The notes below the pieces were generated by a model. That model was not told where the DNA came from. It made no database searches and saw nothing but the letters and a program-made list of their open reading frames with translations. The position numbers and the translations under genes were made by a program. Source: Candidatus Zixiibacteriota bacterium (GTDB taxonomy: Bacteria > Zixibacteria > MSB-5A5 > GN15 > FEB-12). From it: a stretch of 14,180 nucleotides of DNA. Shown here in pieces: positions 1 to 6,713 of the stretch (position 1 is the stretch's first letter; each line of letters begins with the position of its first letter). The DNA lies in contig JAOZPL010000015.1 of assembly GCA_029932795.1 (NCBI GenBank), positions 1 through 14,180 on the forward strand, read 5' to 3'.

Positions 1-268
1 ACTTGCACCGTGCGTTCTCGGCTTCCTCGTTCACCACCCGGCGATAGAATTCACAAAGGTAACAGGAGGTGTGTCCGCAGAAAGCCGGGTTGTGGTCGGT
101 GACCGAGTCACGTGCTCGCCAGCAGATTCTTCCCGCCGCCAGACCATCGTGGGTCCCGTCATATTTCATAGCCAGCGCCACCGGGCATACGCCCAGCTTT
201 CCCGACAGTAAACCACCCTTTTCCCGTCCACAGTTCATGAATTCCCAGCAGTTCAGCTTTGTTCGCAT
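1..268 (-). CDS. Two-CW-type Cys-rich small protein (partial, runs off left edge)
   Basis: An open minus-strand frame starts at ATG 268-266 and stays open to base 1, giving 89 residues without a stop. The start is supported by an AAGGA Shine-Dalgarno 8 nt upstream, which overlaps the stop codon of the preceding gene. The peptide begins MRTKLNCWEFMNCGREKGG and has the pattern CWEF-x2-CGRE-x-GG ... LGVCP ... DG-x-H-x-G ... GR-x-CW ... C-x4-C-x2-C-x-FY. Cysteines are at residues 7, 13, 28, 49, 64, 69, 72 and 88. This closely matches the small two-CW proteins (two Cys-Trp motifs, here C7-W8 and C49-W50), which are typically about 80-95 residues, so only a few C-terminal residues are probably missing. 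The Cys spacing suggests metal binding or redox sensing; no function is established. It is 11 nt downstream of the TPR gene, so probably co-transcribed with it. Confidence 0.8.
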   Translation of the reverse strand, partial: MRTKLNCWEFMNCGREKGGLLSGKLGVCPVALAMKYDGTHDGLAAGRICWRARDSVTDHNPAFCGHTSCYLCEFYRRVVNEEAENARCK

Positions 269-279
269 GGGGTGGGTCC

Positions 280-2478
280 TTATTCCTTAATCACTCGCAG
301 AACAGCAGAGAATCTCTTGTCGGACTGCATACGGTTCAGGTCTTCTTCAGAGGCGATCTTCTTGAACTTATCGTATGTCTTTCTGACCTTGTTTACATCA
401 TCCGCAGCCAGGTAACTTAACATCAGGAACTGATAAACCTGTGGATTTTTCGCATCAAGTGCTTTGGCGTCCTTGAAGTGCTTAATAGCCTTTTTGTAAT
501 ACCCCTGATTAAAGCGAGCTTCACCCAGTCCGTAATAAGCCTGGAAGTTCCGTCTGTCGAGCCTGATGACGGTTTCATAGTCAGCAATAGCTGCGATCTC
601 TTCCCCTTTGGTGAGATACACGGAGGCCCGCCCAAGATGGGCCGGGACTGACTTTGGATTTATATCCGCTGCCCGGTTGTAGGCAGTAATGGCCCGGTTG
701 TATTCACCATTGAAGCGATATTGCTCGGCAGCACGGACATAATCCTGACAGGCGGACACTTTGTCGCGGGTTTTCTTATATGCTTCGGCACGCGATAGAT
801 ATGCAGCCGGGTAGTTCGGCTTGATCTTTATGGCCTCAGTCAAGTCGGCAATGGCTGTTTCGTACTTTTCTTCCTTGAGGGCGTTGACCCCGGAATAATA
901 GTAGTCTTTTTCCTTGAAGGTCTCCTGTTTCTGGACTGCAGCCAATGGTTCAAGGGTGACCTTTAGCTCGCTTGTTTTGCCGGCTTTAAGGTCGATGGTT
1001 CCGGATTTCGATTGATAGCCGTCTGATGAGACCGTATAGCTGTGCTTGCCAGGTTTTAGTTTGGAATAGGTCAGGTTTCCAGCACCGACAACTGAGCCGT
1101 CGATAGCCAATCGCGCCCCGGTGACACTGGCGGCCAGCCTTAATCTGGCATACTTGCTTTGGGCTGTAGTCTTGGGTTTGGCTTTTCTTGGTTTTTGGAT
1201 TGGCTCCTTTTGCGCTGGTGCCTGTGTAACCAGTGGTGGCTCTTTCGCTTCAGGGGATTCCGGCTCGGCTGCAGATTGAGTTTCAAGAGGCCCGGTGTCA
1301 GCCTGAGTGGGTCCACTCAAAGCGGTTGGCGTTAACGTTACGGTGGTAATCTCATTGGCGATAATAGTGGCGTAGTCAGAACCGGTGACAACTCCGTTTA
1401 CCACATACTCCACCTTATGGCTACCGGTTTCTATCAGGTCAGTTTTGAAAAGGCCTTGGGAATTCGTCTTATAGGCTTTCCCCAGACCGGGCAAACGGAC
1501 GATGGCTCCCTGGAGATATGGCTGATTGGCCTGATCCAGCACAACGCCCACAATCCGGCCGCTGCCGGTACTGGTGTTAGTGGTGAAATACGCTCCTATC
1601 CAGAAGATCAACAAGGCTGCAAGTGGGGCCAGTACCGCGGTGAGTATCTTGCTACTGAATGTCTTTTTGCGGAGGACATAGCAACGGTCATTTATGACCA
1701 GTTCATCGTATTCATGAAGGTCTTGCTCGCCTTTGATCTGGATGAAGTTCCTGACAAAAAAGGCGATCCCCAGGGCGCGTTTGGCCATCTTGGGTTTCGG
1801 CTGACCATCGCTCTCTTCAGGCACCTCTTTCAGTGTACCAGCTTTCTTCGGTGGAACTATTGGTACATTTCCGAAGGCGGTTTGGTCATCTTCTGACGGC
1901 GGCTCATCGTCCGAAGTTACAGGTTTGTCTATACTCTTGAGCAGGTCCAGTTTTTCCTCATTGGAGAGATACTTGGACGGGCGGCCGTACATCTTTTCTT
2001 TGATTGACTTTATCTCTTCCTTGGACAGTTTTGTGACCATATTGGCCCCTGTAGTATCAGCGGGCACTCTGTCGGTGGGGCTGTCTCCGACAACCAACGA
2101 ACTACTGGGGGCACTGTCAACCGTCGGAGGTGGTGGTGTGGTATCTCCAATAGGGGTGTTGTCTGCGGCTTTGGTGGCCGGCATATCATGCAGAGTATCA
2201 GGACTGTCCTTAGCCTCCTGCTCCAGGAGGTTGGCGGTTGACTGCACGCCCAACTCATCCTCAGTTCTGTCCGGCTTCATCCCGCCGACGAATTCACGCG
2301 TATCTTCGTGAGCCTCAGTTACGACAAAGTCCAGGTCATCCTCTGTGGTGCTGGCCGGCGAGGGTGATGTTTTGGTCGTTTCCAGGTTCTCGCCGCAGTG
2401 GGGGCAGAAACTGGTGGTATCAGACGAAAGTTCAGTATTGCAATTTGGGCACCTTTTCATAGGCATAAAACCATCCAT
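280..2478 (-). CDS. Zinc-ribbon, single-TM, PEGA and TPR repeat protein
   Basis: A 732-residue multi-domain membrane protein of unknown function. Domains in order: a zinc ribbon at residues 10-28 (Cys 10, 13, 25, 28); an acidic, Pro/Ser/Thr-rich linker (about 35-230); a basic stretch ending at the KK of 271-272; one transmembrane helix (about 279-299); a carboxypeptidase-regulatory-like beta domain (308-383, GRIVGVVLD...); a second low-complexity linker (385-442); a PEGA domain (444-511, LKPGKHSYTVSSDGYQ); and about five TPR-like helix pairs (525-705). The N-terminus should be cytoplasmic and the PEGA/TPR part extracytoplasmic, since there is no signal peptide and positive charge precedes the helix. 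The start is uncertain: Met1, Met5 and Met7 are all in frame before MKRCPNC and none has a good Shine-Dalgarno. PEGA and TPR parts suggest surface-layer or polysaccharide contact and protein scaffolding. The two-CW gene follows 11 nt downstream. Confidence 0.85.
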   Translation of the reverse strand: MDGFMPMKRCPNCNTELSSDTTSFCPHCGENLETTKTSPSPASTTEDDLDFVVTEAHEDTREFVGGMKPDRTEDELGVQSTANLLEQEAKDSPDTLHDMPATKAADNTPIGDTTPPPPTVDSAPSSSLVVGDSPTDRVPADTTGANMVTKLSKEEIKSIKEKMYGRPSKYLSNEEKLDLLKSIDKPVTSDDEPPSEDDQTAFGNVPIVPPKKAGTLKEVPEESDGQPKPKMAKRALGIAFFVRNFIQIKGEQDLHEYDELVINDRCYVLRKKTFSSKILTAVLAPLAALLIFWIGAYFTTNTSTGSGRIVGVVLDQANQPYLQGAIVRLPGLGKAYKTNSQGLFKTDLIETGSHKVEYVVNGVVTGSDYATIIANEITTVTLTPTALSGPTQADTGPLETQSAAEPESPEAKEPPLVTQAPAQKEPIQKPRKAKPKTTAQSKYARLRLAASVTGARLAIDGSVVGAGNLTYSKLKPGKHSYTVSSDGYQSKSGTIDLKAGKTSELKVTLEPLAAVQKQETFKEKDYYYSGVNALKEEKYETAIADLTEAIKIKPNYPAAYLSRAEAYKKTRDKVSACQDYVRAAEQYRFNGEYNRAITAYNRAADINPKSVPAHLGRASVYLTKGEEIAAIADYETVIRLDRRNFQAYYGLGEARFNQGYYKKAIKHFKDAKALDAKNPQVYQFLMLSYLAADDVNKVRKTYDKFKKIASEEDLNRMQSDKRFSAVLRVIKE

Positions 2479-2587
2479 GTAAAGGAGTCGAATTTCTATA
2501 TAAATATCGACGAGAGGGCGTTTTTCTTTAAATTCTGAAGGGGGTAAAACGTCGATGGAATAAGCCGGCTCTTTTATAAATAACCGC

Positions 2588-2617
2588 TTGACAGCTGCTT
2601 GGCGGGAATGTTATTAT
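2588..2617 (+). promoter_or_regulatory. Sigma70-type promoter for the lipoprotein gene
   Basis: A perfect -35 box TTGACA (2588-2593) is followed after 18 nt by TATTAT (2612-2617), five of six matches to TATAAT. It lies about 65 nt before the ATG at 2683, whose Shine-Dalgarno GGAGGAGG is at 2666-2673. The opposite-strand TPR gene starts at 2478, so this divergent region must also hold its promoter. AT-rich TATATA-like sequence lies near 2498-2506 on that strand, but no convincing -35 accompanies it. Confidence 0.65.
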
Positions 2618-2682
2618 CGCTATCTATAGTATTGGAAATGTAAAGTTGATTTCCCGGAGTTGTTCGGAGGAGGAAGAGATAC

Positions 2683-4227
2683 ATGTCAAGGCCTTATAAC
2701 CGGTTAACCTTTCTGGTCTTAGCAGCACTGATGCTAACAGTATACTGGAGTTGTGAGCAGCCGGATGATGTCTTTACACCGGTTGCCACTACCAATCTGC
2801 AACTGATTGTGGAAAGGCTGCCTGAACCGCCCGATGGTTTAGTTTATGAACTCTGGGTTTCCAAGGAAGTCGTTCGGGACACGGCTCTGACCACTGGAGA
2901 TATCATCTCGCTGGGCAAGTTCTCTTACATGGTCACCGATACCCTGGTGGCATTCCTGGATGCAGACGGAGAACTGAGAGCGGACAGCAACCAGTTTGTG
3001 CTCGAGGGTGATCTTTTTTCATACAAGTCCATATTTGTATCTATTGAAAGGGTCGACGACACTGAGCCCACCAGACCCGGGCCGATAATGCTTGTTGATT
3101 ATATAGTTCCGATTGAAGATATCTCCCCGACTATGATATTCCCTTTGAGTGAGGATTCGTTGTCGCGGGCCACGGCCAGGTTCAATCTTGAAGCCGTCTC
3201 CGACAATGACCGCAATGCCAATGACGGCCACGGTATCTGGTTCTCCAGTTACCGTACGGCCCTGGACACGATCCCCGATACGATCGGTCTGACCGTGACT
3301 TACGATTCGGTTGAGATCGTACCTGTAGTCGATACTATCATCGTTGGTGATGATACCACCTATGACACAACGAACCTTGATTCTCTATATGCCTCGCGGC
3401 CGTGTTTGATCAGCAATATCCAGGTCTGTACGACCCAGGTACTGTATAGTGAGGATACCCTGCTGCTGAACATTGATTCCTGGATGCATATCCACGTGGT
3501 TTTCGATGTGGATAGCTGTATCGACTCAATACCTCCATTCTACAAGCCGACTATTCAGTTTGACTGGACTATAGTCGGTCAGACGAGCAACAGGGTCACC
3601 TATGACGTTTTCACCCAGGATAACTTTGATCTGCCTGATTACAGCGCCTGGGGCTGGGAGTATGCGGGGTGGGTTGTATCACCCTATATTGACAAAGATG
3701 CTACCGCACCGTTTACGCCTCCCGGCTGGCGCTACAAATCCGAGCAACGTAACTGGATTCCCGGTGATACGGGTGGGGTATTCAGCACAGGTACGTTCAT
3801 TCATATCGACATGCCTGATGACGGCGATCCGTATACGTTCCGAGTGATAGCCGGAGTGCGCGAGATATATGATCCCATCGGCGACTCGACTTATCTTGAT
3901 ACTGTGTACAAGAGACCTCGTTACCCGGGTGAGGATTTTCTCAATTCCGATTCTCTGGAAGCTGCCACAGGCGGCCAATTGAGTTCAATTGACCTGATGC
4001 CTGCAGCTCACAATGGTCACATTGAAGGAACTGTCTTTATCAGCTTGGAGCCGGTCAACCGTGACACCACTAGCAAGACGAACTTCCCACTGATTGCATT
4101 CTTCGGTGAACTTCCGAATTCCAGACCTGCCCCTCCGGTAATAAACATGGCAAACGGATCTTCAGATGTCCCGGGCAATATCAGTTGGGGGTTTCCTGAG
4201 ATCAGAGTAGTGTTCAGCAGACTGTAA
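2683..4227 (+). CDS. Exported lipoprotein-like protein with two RskA-like domains
   Basis: A 514-residue protein with an N-terminal export signal (basic SRPYNR, then hydrophobic residues 8-22) ending at YWSC, so Cys24 may be lipidated. The lipobox is loose, with Trp at -2, so plain secretion is also possible. Residues 37-142 resemble the extracytoplasmic beta domain of RskA-type anti-sigma factors: ERLPEPPDGLVYELWVS, then ISLGKF, then IFVSIERVDDTEPTRPGPIML. Residues 325-477 repeat the order in weaker form (YAGWVVSP, GVFSTGTF, GTVFISLEPVNRD, NFPLIAFFGELP). The middle (about 150-310) is Asp/Thr-rich beta-type sequence with several cysteines. There is no transmembrane helix after the signal and no zinc-binding anti-sigma domain, so it is not a classical RskA. 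The start at 2683 has a strong Shine-Dalgarno 9 nt upstream. It is monocistronic, between its own promoter and terminator. The function is unknown; a surface or periplasmic structural or ligand-binding role is a guess. Confidence 0.75.
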   Translation: MSRPYNRLTFLVLAALMLTVYWSCEQPDDVFTPVATTNLQLIVERLPEPPDGLVYELWVSKEVVRDTALTTGDIISLGKFSYMVTDTLVAFLDADGELRADSNQFVLEGDLFSYKSIFVSIERVDDTEPTRPGPIMLVDYIVPIEDISPTMIFPLSEDSLSRATARFNLEAVSDNDRNANDGHGIWFSSYRTALDTIPDTIGLTVTYDSVEIVPVVDTIIVGDDTTYDTTNLDSLYASRPCLISNIQVCTTQVLYSEDTLLLNIDSWMHIHVVFDVDSCIDSIPPFYKPTIQFDWTIVGQTSNRVTYDVFTQDNFDLPDYSAWGWEYAGWVVSPYIDKDATAPFTPPGWRYKSEQRNWIPGDTGGVFSTGTFIHIDMPDDGDPYTFRVIAGVREIYDPIGDSTYLDTVYKRPRYPGEDFLNSDSLEAATGGQLSSIDLMPAAHNGHIEGTVFISLEPVNRDTTSKTNFPLIAFFGELPNSRPAPPVINMANGSSDVPGNISWGFPEIRVVFSRL

Positions 4228-4246
4228 ATTTGACGAAATCTATTCG

Positions 4247-4277
4247 GGCCGGTGCTGTCAGGTACCGGCCTTTTTTT
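4247..4277 (+). terminator. Intrinsic terminator after the lipoprotein gene
   Basis: GGCCGGT (4247-4253) pairs with ACCGGCC (4264-4270) around a 10-nt loop, followed directly by seven T (4271-4277). It begins 19 nt after the stop codon at 4227. This is a textbook rho-independent terminator. Confidence 0.92.
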
Positions 4278-4713
4278 ATATGGCCGGATCGGGCAGAAAG
4301 GCTCGGTAAGTAAGGATGTTTACATTTTGTGCAGTATTCTGCAACGGGGCTGTACGTTTGGCCAGAAATGTCCCTGGCTCTTACTAATCTGGTGACAGGT
4401 CAAGCGTTGCGGCTATTGAAGTTTTCTGTTGCGGCCAAGCCTCTTAAACCTTATACTTAAAGTGTGTAGTTTACCCCATTTGCGACAACCCGACCGGGCA
4501 CAGCTCTTGCTGTCTTGGTCTCTGAAATAGTATTTAGTCCCTTTCGGTTGATAGATGAACAGGGAGTGGTGTGCGCTGGATCTCCAGCCGCCTGACGTTA
4601 GAGTCAGGCATCCCCCCTCCACCACTCCCTGATTTACCATCTGCTTTTATCCTCTGGATTCAGTAATTGCCTTTTGCTGACGATAGAGTCTGTAATTGGC
4701 GGAGAACTAGGTG
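4278..4713. other. Intergenic region without a credible gene
   Basis: About 430 nt separate the lipoprotein terminator from the first histidine kinase. I see no convincing coding sequence on either strand. It contains a short hairpin (GCCAG/CTGGC near 4361-4378), an 8-nt direct repeat GTTGCGGC (4406-4413 and 4428-4435), and the strong structured element at 4553-4642. Possible promoters for the kinase genes are weak: TTGCTG (4507-4512) with TATTTA (4531-4536), 18 nt apart, and TTGCCT (4667-4672) with TGTAAT (4691-4696), also 18 nt apart. Neither is convincing. Confidence 0.6.
4553..4642. repeat. Three-way-junction inverted-repeat element (structured RNA or palindromic repeat)
   Basis: A perfect 12-bp outer stem, CAGGGAGTGGTG (4560-4571) with CACCACTCCCTG (4620-4631), encloses two hairpins. 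The first is GCTGG/CCAGC (4575-4579 with 4584-4588, loop ATCT). The second is GCCTGAC/GTCAGGC (4590-4596 with 4603-4609, loop GTTAGA). A 10-nt pyrimidine-rich strand (4610-4619) completes the junction. Outside the main stem, AGATG (4553-4557) can pair with CATCT (4638-4642) across an internal loop. In total about 29 pairs form in 90 nt. No tRNA, hammerhead core or riboswitch consensus that I know fits. It could be a small RNA, a leader element of the kinase gene 70 nt downstream, or a REP/MITE-like palindrome. There is no strong T-run on either side, so it is not a simple terminator. Confidence 0.7.
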
Positions 4714-6672
4714 ATGAAAGTAGAACATCTTGTCAGGCCGGGCATCCTTATTCGCCTGAGTAACCTGATCATCCTTCAGGTGTTGTTTATATTTACCGCT
4801 CTGGCTCTCATCCTTTTCTATCCGGATCAGAAGTCGGAGCTCGCCTACGACATAACTTCAATTACAAAGAAGATTCATCGTATCAGCCGTGAGGTTGCGC
4901 AATACTGTCCAGAAGGTGTCGAGCCGTATGAAGCGACTGGGTCAACGATCTCATTTGGTGAGATTCTCGAGATCGAGCCAAGCATCCATTCTGCGGCCCT
5001 TTACCGAGTACCAGCGGGGCAAACAGGACAGGTAATCCGTGTGTATGAATGGGTCAGATCGCAGGATCAGGCCTCAAGAGACAAGCACACCGGGTCACGG
5101 CAAGATATGCTTGATCACCAGATGCTTCGATACGTTGCTGGTCTTAAAAGAGGGCAGCTTCTTTCGGTTCAGAATGATCCTCGGCACTCAGTTCACTACT
5201 ATCGGATGCCGGAAGCCGGGGACACTCCTCAGGTGCTGGCAGTCGTGTTCAGTCATGACCCATTCGTATCCCCAAGTGCGGACATACAGTACACCGTTTT
5301 CTTGCTGTTCCTCGTTTCCACGTTGATCTCGCTTCTGACTATCTACTTGATTATCAAACGGCTCAAGGATCCAATCGACCGTCTTATCCGTGGCCTTGAG
5401 AAGACGGCGGAGGGAGAACTGTTTTATATTGTCGAAAGCGACGGTGAAAGGGAACTCAACAGACTGGCGAAGGCGTTTAACCACATGAGTCGCACCCTGT
5501 GGGATAATCACCGTGTCTTGAAGGACTACAACGCTCGCCTTAAGGAGGCTAACATCTCGCTATTGGAGTCACAACTATTCCTTTCAACTCTCATTGACAG
5601 TTCACCATCAATCATTGTTGTCACCTCAACTGATGGTGTCGTCATGCTTGCGAACGACGCTGCTGCAAAGGCCTTCGGTTGCCCCAGTAGTCAGCTAATC
5701 GGTTGCGGGATTGGAGATCTGCTCCTGGCCTCGGTACAACCACCAGAGGGACAGAGCGAACTCGATAATGCACCCGGGTTCGAGGCGCTATGCAAGCGGT
5801 ACGATGGTGATCATTTCCCGGCTTATGTAATAATGGCACCGATAAGAACCGGTGATACAGAGACACTGGCCTGTTTGTATATCGTCAGGGACATCACTGA
5901 GAGTAAGAACTTCCAGGCCATGATGGTGCGTCTCGATCGTTACTATACCCGAGGACAGATGGCCGGAGACATCGCTCACGAGATGAATAACTATCTGGCG
6001 ATCCTTTCTGGTAACCTGGAGTTGATGCCACTGCTTATGGCCAAGGGAAACCAGGAGAAGATCAATAAGAAAGTAGAGCTTATGAAATCCACGGTTGACA
6101 GGATTGTCCGGTTTGCCAATGGTCTGATGGAAACGTCACACGAAGACGTGCAGTTTAGGCTCGCCAGTCTTAACCAGGTAGTTGAGAACGTTCTGGCTTT
6201 TCTGAAACCCCAGAACAAGTTTGATGACATTCGTGTGTCCGTCTGTCTCTCGCCGGAGCTTCCCTCTATGGAATTCGACCAGGCCCAGATTGAGCAATTG
6301 CTGGTGAATCTGGTGTACAATGCGGCTGAGGCTCTGGCGGACCGGGAAGGTGAAAAGGAGATTCACATTGCCACGTTGGTGACCGGTGATGAAGGCGCCC
6401 GATTTGCCCGGGTTGAAGTCGGAGATAACGGTCCTGGTGTAAGCGAGGATAAGGTTGAGCTTCTCTTTAAGAATCGGTTCACCACCAGGCGCAAGGGTCA
6501 TGGAATCGGGTTGATCACTTGTCGTAAAATCATCACGGCACACAACGGCGAGATTGGGTACGTGTTTGACAACGGTGCTCTCTTCTATTTTGAGATTCCA
6601 TTGCAGAAGCGAGAAACAGCCGCAGCACCAATGGCATCATCCCATACCGTCACGCCCGGCTTGAGGACCTGA
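4714..6672 (+). CDS. Membrane sensor histidine kinase (HAMP-PAS-HATPase)
   Basis: A 652-residue two-component sensor kinase. Residues 17-36 form TM1, about 38-190 an extracytoplasmic sensor region of no family I recognise, and 193-215 TM2. A HAMP domain follows (about 216-265), then a short coiled coil (266-290), a PAS domain (about 290-398), and the dimerisation/phosphoacceptor helix with His422 in IAHEMNNYLAILSGNLELM. The ATPase domain has the N box (Asn532, Asn536), G1 box DNGPG (571-575) and G2 box GHGIG (595-599). All catalytic motifs look intact. The H-box is the HE/HD-x-NN type rather than the common HEIRNPL. The ATG at 4714 was preferred over the in-frame GTG at 4711; GGAG at 4701-4704 could serve either. 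The second kinase starts 41 nt downstream on the same strand, so they are probably co-transcribed. No response regulator is in the window, so the partner and stimulus are unknown. Confidence 0.92.
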   Translation: MKVEHLVRPGILIRLSNLIILQVLFIFTALALILFYPDQKSELAYDITSITKKIHRISREVAQYCPEGVEPYEATGSTISFGEILEIEPSIHSAALYRVPAGQTGQVIRVYEWVRSQDQASRDKHTGSRQDMLDHQMLRYVAGLKRGQLLSVQNDPRHSVHYYRMPEAGDTPQVLAVVFSHDPFVSPSADIQYTVFLLFLVSTLISLLTIYLIIKRLKDPIDRLIRGLEKTAEGELFYIVESDGERELNRLAKAFNHMSRTLWDNHRVLKDYNARLKEANISLLESQLFLSTLIDSSPSIIVVTSTDGVVMLANDAAAKAFGCPSSQLIGCGIGDLLLASVQPPEGQSELDNAPGFEALCKRYDGDHFPAYVIMAPIRTGDTETLACLYIVRDITESKNFQAMMVRLDRYYTRGQMAGDIAHEMNNYLAILSGNLELMPLLMAKGNQEKINKKVELMKSTVDRIVRFANGLMETSHEDVQFRLASLNQVVENVLAFLKPQNKFDDIRVSVCLSPELPSMEFDQAQIEQLLVNLVYNAAEALADREGEKEIHIATLVTGDEGARFARVEVGDNGPGVSEDKVELLFKNRFTTRRKGHGIGLITCRKIITAHNGEIGYVFDNGALFYFEIPLQKRETAAAPMASSHTVTPGLRT

Positions 6673-6713
6673 TTTTTCTTGTCCGGCCCGCCTGTCCGCC
6701 ATAGCTTGTCAGC

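Noticed and set aside
69..290. Plus-strand open frame of 73 codons
   Set aside because: It is the antisense shadow of the two-CW-type gene, whose Cys/Trp pattern is clearly the real coding signal.
1925..2311. Plus-strand frame of 128 codons inside the TPR gene
   Set aside because: Shadow of the low-complexity Pro/Ser/Thr-rich linker; no domain or start signal.
2506..2556. Inverted repeat ATCGACG / CGTCGAT with 37-nt spacing in the divergent region
   Set aside because: Arms of 7 bp at this distance are expected by chance; kept only as a possible operator half-site pair.
4406..4435. Direct repeat GTTGCGGC, two copies 22 nt apart
   Set aside because: Only two 8-nt copies with no further periodicity, so not a CRISPR or iteron array.
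4560..4631. tRNA or tRNA-like gene
   Set aside because: The 12-bp outer stem is too long, the inner loops have 4 and 6 nt, and there is no T-loop consensus or D arm.
4413..4640. Minus-strand open frame of 75 codons in the intergenic region
   Set aside because: No recognisable domain and no persuasive ribosome site; it runs through the inverted-repeat element, whose structure explains the sequence better.
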